From positions 186,001-250,000 of the forward strand of contig NZ_JAKWJP010000002.1 of the NCBI RefSeq assembly GCF_022761035.1: 64,000 nt of DNA, written 5' to 3'. The notes beneath the pieces are model-generated. The model saw only the letters and a list, made by a program, of their open reading frames with translations. It searched no databases and was not told the origin of the DNA. Both the position numbers and the translations under genes were made by a program. Source of the stretch: Microbacterium sp. SS28. GTDB taxonomy: Bacteria > Actinomycetota > Actinomycetes > Actinomycetales > Microbacteriaceae. Below are positions 1-8,403 of the stretch, piece after piece. Numbering within the stretch: position 1 is the stretch's first letter; the number at the start of each line of letters is the position of its first letter.

Positions 1-2
1 CT

Positions 3-920
3 TCAGCGCCGCATGACCTGTTCGAGGGCGTCTCGCCCGAGCGCCGCATAGTCCGGATCGTCATCGCTGCGCGCGAGCAGCAGGACGGCGAACGCGGCCG
101 CCCAGGCCGCGGCGCGCGTCCATGTCGCGTCGTCGTAGCGCCCGCGCGTCGCCGCACGGAATTGCGTGCGCCCGTACGCGTCGAAGGCGAGCCAGGCGAC
201 GGCGAGGTCGTAGGCGGGATCGCCCGCCGTCACGTCGCCGAAGTCGATGATCGCGGCGAGCGCCCCGTCGCGGATCACGAGGTTTCCGGGATGCAGGTCG
301 CCGTGGATCCATACGGGCGGCCGCGCCCATGCAGGCGCCTCGAGACCGGCGCGCCACGCCGCGGCGGCCGGGTCGAGCAGCGCCCTCGGAAGGCGGCCGG
401 CTTCGCGCAGCATCTCGAACCGCTCGTCGACGGCGAGCGCGCGTTCGATGAGGGGGACACCTCGGACAGGATTCACGGGATGCCCCTGAGGTGCCGTTTC
501 GTGCAGGGCGCTCACGGCGTGTGCGAGCGACTCCGCCCATGACGAGCGCGCCGCGCGATCGGTGTCTAGTGCTCGGACCCCCTCGAGCCAGGGCACGACC
601 GACCAGTGCCACGGGAAGCACTCGGCGGGTCGGCCGGCGAACACGGGAGCGGGCACGCGCACGCCCGTCGTGACCAGCCGCTCCGCGATCGCCGGCAGCG
701 CCGCCTGCTCGTGGAGGATCAGGGGAGCAGCGAGCGCCCGGCGGGGGAGCCGCACCGCGAGCCGCGAGCCCAGCCGCCACAGCTCGTTGTCCCAGCCCTC
801 GGCCGCCTTCGCGAGCGGCTGGGACGCGGCATTCGGGATCGCCTCGACAGCCTGCGAGTCGATCAGCTCCCGCACCGTCTCGGCGGTGATCGCCACCTCC
901 GCGGCGGGCTTGTCCGGCAT
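3..920 (-). CDS. APH/choline-kinase-family phosphotransferase
   Basis: Cytoplasmic kinase-like enzyme of the aminoglycoside phosphotransferase / choline kinase superfamily, expected to transfer a nucleotide gamma-phosphate to a small hydroxylated substrate that sequence alone cannot identify. It has about 305 residues, normal for the family. The catalytic loop HGDLHPGN lies near residues 206-213 (Asp208 the likely base) and the metal-binding DFG-type motif IIDFGD is at 224-229. The ATG at 920 is preferred to a longer upstream frame because a TACCCT hexamer ends six bases before it. It stands alone, divergent from fruR. Relatives are often labelled as resistance genes, but nothing here supports a resistance role. 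Confidence 0.85.
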   Translation of the reverse strand: MPDKPAAEVAITAETVRELIDSQAVEAIPNAASQPLAKAAEGWDNELWRLGSRLAVRLPRRALAAPLILHEQAALPAIAERLVTTGVRVPAPVFAGRPAECFPWHWSVVPWLEGVRALDTDRAARSSWAESLAHAVSALHETAPQGHPVNPVRGVPLIERALAVDERFEMLREAGRLPRALLDPAAAAWRAGLEAPAWARPPVWIHGDLHPGNLVIRDGALAAIIDFGDVTAGDPAYDLAVAWLAFDAYGRTQFRAATRGRYDDATWTRAAAWAAAFAVLLLARSDDDPDYAALGRDALEQVMRR

Positions 921-926
921 TCCGCG

Positions 927-932
927 AGGGTA
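927..932 (-). promoter_or_regulatory. -10 element of the phosphotransferase gene (leaderless type)
   Basis: Reading the minus strand, TACCCT is followed by exactly six bases and then the ATG at 920, so transcription would begin at or next to the start codon. No clear -35 is seen. Confidence 0.5.
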
Positions 933-978
933 CCGACATCGCGGTGGTCTCACCCGGCTTCTGTGCGATTCTGCTTTT

Positions 979-1017
979 CTGTTGTTTTATCTGTGTACCT
1001 GTTGTAACCTGTGAACA
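979..1017 (+). promoter_or_regulatory. fruR promoter with direct-repeat operator
   Basis: A TTGTTT (-35, 982-987) and TAACCT (-10, 1005-1010) pair separated by 17 bases sits in an AT-rich patch that stands out from its surroundings. CTGTTGT occurs at 979-985 and 999-1005, with related CTGTG steps at 991 and 1009, so CTGT recurs four times across both promoter elements. DeoR-family repressors often bind such direct repeats; autoregulation of the fru operon by FruR is inferred. Confidence 0.5.
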
Positions 1018-1037
1018 CCTTGACGGTGAGGACTCTC

Positions 1038-1823
1038 ATGTACGCAACGGAGCGGCACGCTCACATCACGCGCCACCTGACGGATCGCGGACGCGTCTCC
1101 GTCGTCGGGCTCGCGGACGACCTCGGCGTCACGACCGAGACGATCCGCCGTGACCTCGACCTCCTCGAGCAGCAGGGCGCGCTGCGCCGCGTGCACGGGG
1201 GAGCGGTGCCGCTGCGCACGGGCGGAGTCGCCGAGCCGTCGATCGCCGAGCGCATGAGCGTCAACGCCGAGGCCAAGCGCGCTATCGCGCTCCGCGCGCT
1301 CGAGGTCATCACCGACGGCTACCGCGGCGCGATCGTCTTCGACGCAGGCTCGTCCGTCGGTGCCGTTGCAGCGGGACTCGGCGAGCGCGTCGCCGCGACC
1401 GGCGCGCGCCTCGACGTCGTGACGCACGCCGTCCCCGTCGCCCACACGCTCTCGCTGCTCTCGGACGTCGGCCTCACCGTGTTGGGCGGGCAGGTGCGCG
1501 GACTCACGGCCGCAGCCGTCGGCCCCGCGACGCTTGCGGCACTCGAGTCGCTGCGCCCCGATCTGGCCTTCATCGGCGTCAACGGCATCTCCGCCGACTT
1601 CGGGCTCAGCACACCCGACCCCGCTGAGGCCGCCGTGAAGGCCGCCATCGTCCGCTCCGCACGCCGCACGGTCGTCGTGGCCGATGCGGCGAAGTTCGGC
1701 GTCGAGTCGTTCGTGCGGTTCGCGCACCTCTCCAACGTCGACATCCTCGTGACGGATGCCGCTCCCGATGCCGATCTCGCCGTGGCCCTGGCCGCGGCCG
1801 ACGTGGAGGTGTGGATCGCATGA
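1038..1823 (+). CDS. fruR: DeoR-family fructose operon repressor
   Basis: Transcriptional regulator of about 261 residues. The N-terminal DeoR winged helix-turn-helix (about residues 5-60, with VTTETIRRDLDLLEQQG as recognition region) is followed by a DeoRC sugar-phosphate-binding domain of the ribose-5-phosphate-isomerase-like fold. It stands first in an operon with fruK, the fructose EIIABC and HPr, so fructose 1-phosphate is the likely effector; that is inference from context. The ATG at 1038 is chosen over a GTG 27 bases upstream because a GGTGAGGA ribosome site precedes it. The stop overlaps the fruK start (ATGA). Confidence 0.88.
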   Translation: MYATERHAHITRHLTDRGRVSVVGLADDLGVTTETIRRDLDLLEQQGALRRVHGGAVPLRTGGVAEPSIAERMSVNAEAKRAIALRALEVITDGYRGAIVFDAGSSVGAVAAGLGERVAATGARLDVVTHAVPVAHTLSLLSDVGLTVLGGQVRGLTAAAVGPATLAALESLRPDLAFIGVNGISADFGLSTPDPAEAAVKAAIVRSARRTVVVADAAKFGVESFVRFAHLSNVDILVTDAAPDADLAVALAAADVEVWIA

Positions 1824-2785
1824 TCGTCACGCTGACCGCCAATCCGTCCCTCGACCGCACCATCACGCTCGCCGAGACGCTGCGCCCCGGCGAGGTCCAG
1901 GCCGCGACGTCGGCGCGGGAGGATGCCGGCGGCAAGGGCATCAACGTCGCGCGCGTCGTGGCGGCCGCCGGCGTGATCTCGCTCGCCGTCCTTCCCCTGT
2001 CCGAAGGCGACCCCTTCGACGCGGCGCTGCGGGCCTCGACGGTCCGTGCCGAGCGGGTGCCGATCCACGGCTTCGTCCGCGCGAACGTCACGATCACCGA
2101 CCCCGACGGCGTCACGACGAAGCTCAATCTTCCCGGTGCACGGCTCGACGACGACGACACCGCCGCCGTGATCCGCGCTGTCGTCGACGCGTGCGAGGGC
2201 GCCCGCTGGCTGGTTCTCGCGGGCTCGCTGCCCCCTGGCGCGTCCGACCGCTTCTACGTCGAGGTCATCGACGCCGTCCGCACCCGCTGGGGCGCCGAGG
2301 CACCCCGCATCGCCGTCGACACGTCGGGGCCCGCGCTCGCGGCCGTCGTCGCGGACGGTCGTCCCGACCTCATCAAGCCCAACGACGAAGAGCTCGCCGA
2401 GCTCGCCGGCGTCGGGCTCGAGTACGGCGTCGACCTCGCCGCCGCCGTGCTTCCCGTCGCGCGGCAGCTCGTGCCGTCGCGTGTCGGCGCGGCCCTCGTG
2501 ACCCTCGGGTCGCAAGGCGCCGTCCTCGTCGAGGCCGACACGGCCTGGGCGGGCACGCCGCCGCGCATCCGCGTCGCGAGCACCGTCGGTGCGGGTGACA
2601 GCTCGCTCGCGGGCTACCTCCTCGCCGACCTCGACGGCGCGGACGCCGAAGAGCGCCTCCGCCGTTCGATCCGCTACGGCGCCGCCGCGGCATCCCTCCC
2701 CGGCACGCAAGCCCCCTCGCCTGCCGACCTTCCGGACGGCGACGTCCCCATCCGAATCCTCACCTCAAACGCATCACCGACCTGA
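1820..2785 (+). CDS. fruK: 1-phosphofructokinase
   Basis: PfkB-family sugar kinase that phosphorylates fructose 1-phosphate to fructose 1,6-bisphosphate, feeding PTS-imported fructose into glycolysis. It has 321 residues, usual for the family. The N-terminal substrate motif reads LTANPSLDRTI, the PfkB glycine-rich motif EDAGGKGINVAR follows, and the C-terminal GAGDS anion-hole motif has the catalytic Asp near residue 260. It is translationally coupled to fruR (ATGA) and followed after 10 bases by the PTS gene. PfkB kinases vary in substrate, but the operon makes fructose 1-phosphate the clear choice. Confidence 0.93.
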   Translation: MIVTLTANPSLDRTITLAETLRPGEVQAATSAREDAGGKGINVARVVAAAGVISLAVLPLSEGDPFDAALRASTVRAERVPIHGFVRANVTITDPDGVTTKLNLPGARLDDDDTAAVIRAVVDACEGARWLVLAGSLPPGASDRFYVEVIDAVRTRWGAEAPRIAVDTSGPALAAVVADGRPDLIKPNDEELAELAGVGLEYGVDLAAAVLPVARQLVPSRVGAALVTLGSQGAVLVEADTAWAGTPPRIRVASTVGAGDSSLAGYLLADLDGADAEERLRRSIRYGAAAASLPGTQAPSPADLPDGDVPIRILTSNASPT

Positions 2786-2795
2786 GGAGGTCACC

Positions 2796-4847
2796 GTGTC
2801 CCAAACCATCACGCCCGAGCTCGTGAGTCTCGACGTCGGCCTCGGCGCCGACAAATCCGCCGTCATCCGGGCTCTCGCCGCCCGCGTCGTCGCGCAGGGT
2901 CGCGCGACCGACGCCGAAGCGCTCTACGCCGACGCGTGGGCGCGCGAGGAGAAGGACGAGACCGGCCTTCCCGGCGGCATCGCGATCCCGCACGCCAAGA
3001 GCGCCGCCGTGACCGAGCCGTCGCTCGCCTTCGCGCGTCTCGCGCCGGGCGTCGACTTCGGCGCCGACGACGGCCCCGCCGACCTCGTCTTCCTCATCGC
3101 GGCACCCGACACCGCCGCAGAGGCGCACCTGGCGGTGCTCTCCAAGCTCGCACGCAGCCTCATGCAGGACGACTTCACCGCGGGCCTGCGCGCGGCACGG
3201 ACCCCCGAGGACGTCGTCGCGATCGTGCGCGCCGCGATCGGAGAAGGGGATGCCGCGACACCGGCCGCCCCCGCAGCCGCTGCCGCGGCACCGTCCGCCG
3301 CCGCGGGGGCCGTGGCATCCGGTCTCCTGGTCGACGGGCGCCCCGCGCGCATCGTCGCCGTGACCTCCTGCGCGACGGGCATCGCGCACACCTTCATGGC
3401 TGCCGATGCGCTCACGGCCGCGGGCAAGAAGAGCGGCATCGACCTCACGGTCGAGCCGCAGGGCTCGAGCGGGTACCAGGCGCTCCCGCAGCACATCATC
3501 GACGACGCCGACGCCGTCATCTTCGCGACGGACGTCGACGTGCGCGAGCTGCAGCGCTTCTCGGGCAAGCCCGTCGTCCGCTCCGGCGTCAAGCGCGGCA
3601 TCGAGAAGCCGAACGAGCTCATCGCCGAGGCCGTCGCGGCCGCGAACGACCCGAGCGCCGCCCGCGTCGCGGCATCCGCCACAGCATCGACATCGACCGC
3701 GGCGGCGGCGAACGTCGGCTGGGGCGTGCGCATCCAGCGCATCCTGCTGACGGGCGTGAGCTACATGATCCCGTTCGTCGCGGGCGGTGGTCTGCTCATC
3801 GCCCTCGGCTTCCTGCTGGGCGGGTACGAGGTCGGCGACGACGCGAAGACCGTCATCGTCAACAACGCGCTGTGGGATCTCCCGCCGGGCGGCCTCGGTC
3901 AGTACCTGGGCTCGGTCGCGTTCATCATCGGCGTCACGTCGATGGGCTTCCTGGTCTCCGCACTCGCGGGCTACATCGCCTTCGCGATCGCGGACCGCCC
4001 CGGCATCGCGCCGGGCTTCGTCGCGGGCGCCGTCGCGGTGCTCATGAACGCGGGCTTCATCGGCGGCATCGTCGGCGGTCTGCTCGCGGGCGTCACCGCC
4101 TGGTGGATCGCGAGCTGGACCGTGCCCCGCTGGCTGCGCGGGCTCATGCCCGTCGTGATCATCCCGCTCCTGGCGTCCATCGTGGCGTCGGGCCTCATGA
4201 TCCTCTTCCTCGGGCGCCCCATCTCGACGCTCATGGTGTGGCTCAACGACTGGCTCACGGCTCTTGCGGGAACTGCCGGGATCGTCGTCGTCGGCATCAT
4301 CCTCGGACTCATGATGTGCTTCGACCTCGGTGGGCCGGTCAACAAGGTCGCCTACGCCTTCGCCGTCGCCGGTCTCGCGTCGGGATCGGCCGAGAACCCG
4401 ACGCCGTACCTGATCATGGCCGCCGTCATGGCATCCGGCATGGTCCCGCCGCTCGCCATGGCGCTCGCCTCGACGGTGCTCGCCCGCAACCTCTTCCCGC
4501 CGGTCGAACGCGAGAACGGAAAAGCCGCGTGGCTGCTGGGCGCGGCGTTCATCAGCGAGGGCGCCATCCCGTTCGCCGCGGCCGACCCTCTCAGGGTCAT
4601 CCCGGCATCCCTCGTCGGCGGCGCCGTCACGGGCGGGCTCAGCATGGCCCTCGGCGTGCAGTCGCTCGCTCCCCACGGCGGCATCTTCGTGTTCTTCGCG
4701 ATCAACCCGATCTGGGGTTTCCTCGTGGCGCTCGCGGCCGGTACCGTCGTGACTGCGTTCCTCGTCGTGGCACTCAAGCGCTTCTGGGGACGCAAAGAGC
4801 TCGAAGCGGCCGAGGCCCCGTTCGAACCGGCCGTGGCCGCCGCCTGA
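2796..4847 (+). CDS. fruA: PTS fructose transporter subunit IIABC
   Basis: Fused membrane permease of 683 residues that imports fructose and phosphorylates it to fructose 1-phosphate. Domain order is IIA (about 1-150, phospho-His66 in GGIAIPHAKS), an Ala-rich linker, IIB (about 185-285, phospho-Cys192 in TSCATGIAHTF) and a hydrophobic IIC permease (about 309-670). The long upstream frame is out of register with its neighbours. The GTG at 2796 follows a GAGGAGG ribosome site that overlaps the fruK stop, so it is the clear start. Enzyme I (ptsI), needed to complete the phosphorelay, is not in the window. Confidence 0.93.
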   Translation: MSQTITPELVSLDVGLGADKSAVIRALAARVVAQGRATDAEALYADAWAREEKDETGLPGGIAIPHAKSAAVTEPSLAFARLAPGVDFGADDGPADLVFLIAAPDTAAEAHLAVLSKLARSLMQDDFTAGLRAARTPEDVVAIVRAAIGEGDAATPAAPAAAAAAPSAAAGAVASGLLVDGRPARIVAVTSCATGIAHTFMAADALTAAGKKSGIDLTVEPQGSSGYQALPQHIIDDADAVIFATDVDVRELQRFSGKPVVRSGVKRGIEKPNELIAEAVAAANDPSAARVAASATASTSTAAAANVGWGVRIQRILLTGVSYMIPFVAGGGLLIALGFLLGGYEVGDDAKTVIVNNALWDLPPGGLGQYLGSVAFIIGVTSMGFLVSALAGYIAFAIADRPGIAPGFVAGAVAVLMNAGFIGGIVGGLLAGVTAWWIASWTVPRWLRGLMPVVIIPLLASIVASGLMILFLGRPISTLMVWLNDWLTALAGTAGIVVVGIILGLMMCFDLGGPVNKVAYAFAVAGLASGSAENPTPYLIMAAVMASGMVPPLAMALASTVLARNLFPPVERENGKAAWLLGAAFISEGAIPFAAADPLRVIPASLVGGAVTGGLSMALGVQSLAPHGGIFVFFAINPIWGFLVALAAGTVVTAFLVVALKRFWGRKELEAAEAPFEPAVAAA

Positions 4848-4882
4848 TCCCGTAGTCCGTCGAACGAACCAAGGAGCACTCC

Positions 4883-5152
4883 ATGGCAGAACGCCAAGCC
4901 ACCATCGCCAGCAGCTCGGGCCTCCACGCCCGCCCCGCGAAGCTGTTCGTGCAGGCCGTCAAGGAGCAGAACGTCCCCGTCACGATCGCGGTCGAGGGCG
5001 GAGCCGACCTCAACGCCGGCAGCATCCTGTCCATCATGGGACTGGGCGCCTCGCAGGGCACCGTCGTGACGCTCAAGGCGGAGGGCGACGGCGCCGACGA
5101 GGCGCTCGACGCGCTGGTCGCGTTCCTCGAGACGGATCACGACGCCGCGTAG
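4883..5152 (+). CDS. ptsH: Phosphocarrier protein HPr
   Basis: Small cytoplasmic phosphocarrier (89 residues, normal size) that passes phosphate from enzyme I to the fructose IIA domain encoded just upstream. The active-site His15 lies in SSGLHARPAK. A serine at about 47 in AGSILSIMGLG corresponds to the regulatory serine of Firmicute HPr, though HPr kinase is generally absent from actinobacteria. It starts 35 bases after the IIABC gene with an AAGGAG ribosome site and is followed at once by a strong terminator, so it closes the fru operon. Confidence 0.93.
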   Translation: MAERQATIASSSGLHARPAKLFVQAVKEQNVPVTIAVEGGADLNAGSILSIMGLGASQGTVVTLKAEGDGADEALDALVAFLETDHDAA

Positions 5153-5157
5153 CAGAT

Positions 5158-5200
5158 GACGGATGCCGCGGCCCGGGTGAACCGGTCCGCGGCATCCGTC
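5158..5200. terminator. Terminator of the fru operon, built from inverted GGATGCC
   Basis: A 14-base arm (5158-5171) pairs perfectly with 5187-5200, with an extra short CCGG/CCGG pairing in the loop. It lies between convergent ptsH and the UlaG-like gene. Each arm carries the 7-mer GGATGCC or its complement. Confidence 0.75.
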
Positions 5201-5226
5201 GTTCCCGCCCCCGAAGGGACGTCGGC

Positions 5227-5865
5227 TCAGATGTCTGTCGACTCGCCCGGGTCGAGGGCGAGGAAGGTGCCCCCGCCCTGCTCCACCGCCCACTTGAGCC
5301 GCGCGCGCCCCATGTCGCGTCCGATCACCGAGAGCGTCATGTCGTGCGTGCCGAAGGCCTGGCCCGGCGCGACCGAGAGGACGAAGTCCATGGCCTCGCC
5401 GATCTTGAGCCACGGCGCTCCGACGGGCGCGGCGAGCAGCTTGACGTCCCGGCCATGCGGCACGGCGTATGAATCGCCCGGGTAGTAGAACTCGTCATCG
5501 ACGAGCACTCCGACGTTGTCGACGACGGGGATCGACTCGTGGATCACGGCATGGCTTCCGCCGAAGAACTCGAGCCGGAAGGGCTCGACCTCGACGCGGT
5601 CACCGGGTGCCACGACGATGATGTCGTAGCCCGCCGCGGCCTTCGCGACGCCCTCGGGTGCGTAGATCGGGGTGCCCGGCGCATACGCGAGAATCCGGTC
5701 GAGATGGTCGGGAGTCCAGTGATCGGGGTGCTCGTGCGTGATGACCACCGCGACGACCGCGGCGAGGTCCGCCAGGGGCAGGGTGAACGACCCGGGATCG
5801 ATGATGAGCTTGCGCCCGTCGGACTGGAGAGTGAGCGCGGCGTGCTCGAACTTGGTGACTCGCAT
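5227..5865 (-). CDS. MBL-fold metal-dependent hydrolase, UlaG-like
   Basis: Beta-lactamase-fold hydrolase of 212 residues related to UlaG/YtnP-type proteins. The metal motif reads THEHPDHWTP (HxHxDH) and later metal positions appear in IPVVDN and GTHDMTL. UlaG relatives act on lactones or phosphate esters, but the substrate here is unknown. I take the start MRVTKFEHAAL because the fold begins there; the longer frame adds a non-conserved stretch. It converges on ptsH and diverges from tRNA-Glu. Confidence 0.82.
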   Translation of the reverse strand: MRVTKFEHAALTLQSDGRKLIIDPGSFTLPLADLAAVVAVVITHEHPDHWTPDHLDRILAYAPGTPIYAPEGVAKAAAGYDIIVVAPGDRVEVEPFRLEFFGGSHAVIHESIPVVDNVGVLVDDEFYYPGDSYAVPHGRDVKLLAAPVGAPWLKIGEAMDFVLSVAPGQAFGTHDMTLSVIGRDMGRARLKWAVEQGGGTFLALDPGESTDI

Positions 5866-5929
5866 GCATCGAGTCAAAGGGTCGCGAGGCCCTGCGGCAA
5901 GGGGAGACACGCCGATTGCCGCCTCGATT

Positions 5930-5958
5930 TTGCCGAGACGTGAACCCCATGGCATACT
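5930..5958 (+). promoter_or_regulatory. tRNA-Glu promoter
   Basis: TTGCCG (5930-5935) and CATACT (5953-5958) are separated by 17 bases, and the mature tRNA begins 16 bases after the -10. Spacing and composition fit a housekeeping sigma promoter. Confidence 0.55.
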
Positions 5959-5974
5959 TGAACGGTTGTCTTCC

Positions 5975-6047
5975 GGCCCCATCGTATAGCGGCCTAGTAC
6001 GCCGCCCTCTCACGGCGGTAACGCGGGTTCGAATCCCGCTGGGGTCA
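5975..6047 (+). tRNA. tRNA-Glu (anticodon CTC)
   Basis: A 73-base cloverleaf: acceptor arm GGCCCCA pairs with TGGGGTC (one G-U), anticodon arm CCGCC-CTCTCAC-GGCGG gives anticodon CTC, and the T arm is GCGGG-TTCGAAT-CCCGC. The discriminator is A and CCA is not encoded. It has its own promoter and terminator and is not part of a tRNA cluster. Confidence 0.95.
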
Positions 6048-6053
6048 CAACAC

Positions 6054-6089
6054 AAGAAAGAGCCGGTCCGAAAGGGCCGGCTCTTTCTT
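6054..6089 (+). terminator. Terminator after tRNA-Glu
   Basis: AAGAAAGAGCCGG pairs with CCGGCTCTTTCTT around a short loop. The right arm itself supplies a T-rich tract. It starts six bases after the mature tRNA end. Confidence 0.85.
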
Positions 6090-6172
6090 GGTTTCTGCGC
6101 GGATTTCCGCCTGTTTCTCACGGTCTCGGGGGCGAAACGGGGCCGCAATGCGCGGACGGTAGGTTAGTCCGC

Positions 6173-7474
6173 ATGCCTACGCCCGGAGACGACCTTCCCG
6201 AGGTCGTGCAGATCGCGCGAGACCTCATCCGCTTCGACACGACGAACTACGGCGGGGGCCGCGCCAACGGCGAGCGGGAGGCCGCCGAATACGTCGGCGC
6301 ATACCTCGGATCGCTCGGCCTGACGCCCGAGTACTACGAGCCGATCCCGCGCCGCACGAACGTCATGGCGCGCGTGCCGGGCCGCGATCGCGACAAGCCG
6401 GCGCTCGTCGTCCACGGGCACCTCGACGTCGTCCCCGCCATCGGCGCCGACTGGAGCGTCGACCCCTTCGCGGGCGAGATCCGCGACGGCCTGCTGTGGG
6501 GTCGGGGCGCCGTCGACATGAAGGACATGGACGCCATGATCCTCACGTCGGTCGCCGACATCCTTCGCGCGGGCGAGCAGCCCGAGCGCGACCTCGTGCT
6601 GGCCTTCTTCGCCGACGAGGAGAACGGCGGCGTCGAGGGATCCGCGCTCGTCGTGCGCGACCGGCCGGAGTGGTTCGCGGGCGCGACCGAGGCGATCAGC
6701 GAGGTGGGCGGATACTCGATCGCGGCCGACGGCCGACGCGCGTACCTGCTGCAGGTGGGGGAGAAGGCCCTCATCTGGATCCGGCTCGTCGCGCGCGGCC
6801 GCGCCGCCCACGGCAGCAGCCTGCACGCCGACAACGCCGTCACGCGGCTCGCAGAGGCCGTCGCGGCGCTCGGGCGCACGCAGTGGCCGATTCGCCTCAC
6901 GGCCACCACGGGGGCACTGCTCGAGGGGCTCGCCGAGCTCACCGGCGGCGATGCGGGCGACCCCGACACCCTCGCCGGAACGACGGGCGCCGCATCCGGA
7001 TTCATCCGCTCGACTCTGCGGACGACGACCAATCCGACGGGTCTCACGGCGGGGTACAAGCACAACGTCATCCCGGACCGGGCCGAGGCGCTCATCGACG
7101 TGCGCGCGCTGCCCGGCACGGAGGATGCCGTTCTGGCCGACATCCGCGCGATCGTCGGCAACGGCGTCGAGGTCGAGATCGTCCACCAGGACATCGGGCT
7201 CGAGGTGCCGTTCGAGGGCGACCTCGTCGATGCCATGGTGGCGGCGCTGGGCCGCCACGACCCCGGCGTCCCCGTCATCCCGTACCTGCTGGGCGGCGGC
7301 ACCGACAACAAGGCGCTGTCCGCCCTCGGCATCGCCGGCTACGGCTTCGCGCCGCTGCGCCTGCCCGCCGACCTCGACTTCACCGGCATGTTCCACGGCG
7401 TCGACGAGCGGGTCCCGCTCGACGCCCTCGTCTTCGGTCAGCGCGTTCTGACCGACCTCCTCCGCAGCTACTGA
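6173..7474 (+). CDS. M20-family metallopeptidase
   Basis: Zinc-dependent M20 peptidase/deacylase of 433 residues, related to ArgE, DapE and PepV-type enzymes that remove a terminal residue or acyl group from small peptides or N-acyl amino acids. Visible metal ligands are VVHGHLDVVP (His81/83, Asp85), RGAVDMKD (Asp115) and ADEENGG (general base Glu149, ligand Glu150). A dimerisation domain sits in the middle (about 190-320) and a C-terminal His lies in MFHGVDER. A TAGGTT hexamer seven bases before the ATG suggests a leaderless start. uppP follows after nine bases, probably cotranscribed. Exact substrate unknown. Confidence 0.88.
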   Translation: MPTPGDDLPEVVQIARDLIRFDTTNYGGGRANGEREAAEYVGAYLGSLGLTPEYYEPIPRRTNVMARVPGRDRDKPALVVHGHLDVVPAIGADWSVDPFAGEIRDGLLWGRGAVDMKDMDAMILTSVADILRAGEQPERDLVLAFFADEENGGVEGSALVVRDRPEWFAGATEAISEVGGYSIAADGRRAYLLQVGEKALIWIRLVARGRAAHGSSLHADNAVTRLAEAVAALGRTQWPIRLTATTGALLEGLAELTGGDAGDPDTLAGTTGAASGFIRSTLRTTTNPTGLTAGYKHNVIPDRAEALIDVRALPGTEDAVLADIRAIVGNGVEVEIVHQDIGLEVPFEGDLVDAMVAALGRHDPGVPVIPYLLGGGTDNKALSALGIAGYGFAPLRLPADLDFTGMFHGVDERVPLDALVFGQRVLTDLLRSY

Positions 7475-7483
7475 AAGGCGCGC

Positions 7484-8317
7484 ATGCACCTCCTCGAAGC
7501 GATCATCCTCGGGCTCGTCCAAGGCCTGACCGAGTTCCTTCCCGTATCCTCCAGCGCCCACCTGCGCATCGTCGGCGAGTTCCTGCCCAGCGCGACCGAC
7601 CCGGGCGCGGCGTTCACCGCCATCACGCAGCTCGGAACTGAAGCGGCCGTCGTGCTCTTCTTCTGGCGCGACATCGTCCGGATCGTGAGCCATTGGTTCC
7701 GGGCGCTCTTCGGCAAGATCCCGCGCAACGACCCCGATGCCAAGATCGGCTGGCTCATCATCATCGGGACGATCCCGATCGTCGTGCTCGGACTGCTCTT
7801 CCAGGACGAGATCGAGACGGTCCTCCGCTCGCTGTGGTTCACGGCCGCGACGCTCATCTTCTTCGGCATCCTGCTCGGCATCGCCGACTGGGTCGGCAGC
7901 AAGCGCCGCAAGCTCAACGACCTCACCGTCGGCCACGGCATCCTCTACGGCCTCGCGCAGTCGCTCGCCCTCATTCCGGGCGTCTCACGCTCGGGCGGCA
8001 CCATCACGATGGGCCTCTTCCTCGGCTACGAGCGCGCCGCGGCCGCCCGCTACGCGTTCCTGCTCGCGATCCCCGCCGTGTTCGGCAGCGGCTTCTACCA
8101 GCTCTACAAGAGCTGGGGCGAGCCGACCGTCTTCACCCTCGGTGAGACGGCGATCGCGACAGGCGTCGCGTTCATCGTCGCGCTCGGCATCATCGCCTTC
8201 CTCATGAGCTGGATCTCGAAGCACAGCTTCCTGCCGTTCGTGATCTACCGCCTCTTCCTCGGCGGGCTGCTCATCGTCCTGCTCCTGACGGGCGTGCTCG
8301 AGCCGCTCCCCGTCTGA
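7484..8317 (+). CDS. uppP: Undecaprenyl-diphosphate phosphatase
   Basis: Integral membrane enzyme (BacA/UppP family, 277 residues) that dephosphorylates undecaprenyl diphosphate so the lipid carrier can be reused in peptidoglycan and wall polymer synthesis; overexpression of family members is known to raise bacitracin tolerance. The two signature motifs are present: [11 protein letters not shown] near 18-28 and PGVSRSGGT near 165-173, the latter with the catalytic Arg/Ser. Several strong hydrophobic spans fit the family topology. It starts nine bases after the M20 peptidase gene with a GAAAGG ribosome site and ends at a 16-bp-stem terminator. Confidence 0.95.
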   Translation: MHLLEAIILGLVQGLTEFLPVSSSAHLRIVGEFLPSATDPGAAFTAITQLGTEAAVVLFFWRDIVRIVSHWFRALFGKIPRNDPDAKIGWLIIIGTIPIVVLGLLFQDEIETVLRSLWFTAATLIFFGILLGIADWVGSKRRKLNDLTVGHGILYGLAQSLALIPGVSRSGGTITMGLFLGYERAAAARYAFLLAIPAVFGSGFYQLYKSWGEPTVFTLGETAIATGVAFIVALGIIAFLMSWISKHSFLPFVIYRLFLGGLLIVLLLTGVLEPLPV

Positions 8318-8322
8318 CGTTC

Positions 8323-8358
8323 GACGCGGTGGGCCGCCTGCGGGCGGCCCGCCGCGTC
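8323..8358. terminator. Terminator between uppP and the PAC2 gene
   Basis: A 16-bp stem (8323-8338 with 8343-8358, one G-U) closes a 4-base loop, very GC-rich. It lies just after the uppP stop and before the convergent PAC2 gene end, so it may serve both. Confidence 0.75.
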
Positions 8359-8403
8359 CACGCGCCTCGCGCTGCGTGGGACGGCTGCGCGCTCGAGCGA
8401 GAG

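Noticed and set aside
3..920. Antibiotic-resistance gene
   Set aside because: The protein has general APH-fold motifs only. Chromosomal context and composition are ordinary; the family name alone is not evidence of resistance.
5156..5485. Small plus-strand open frame after ptsH
   Set aside because: It begins in a terminator hairpin and runs antisense to the UlaG-like gene; no independent support.
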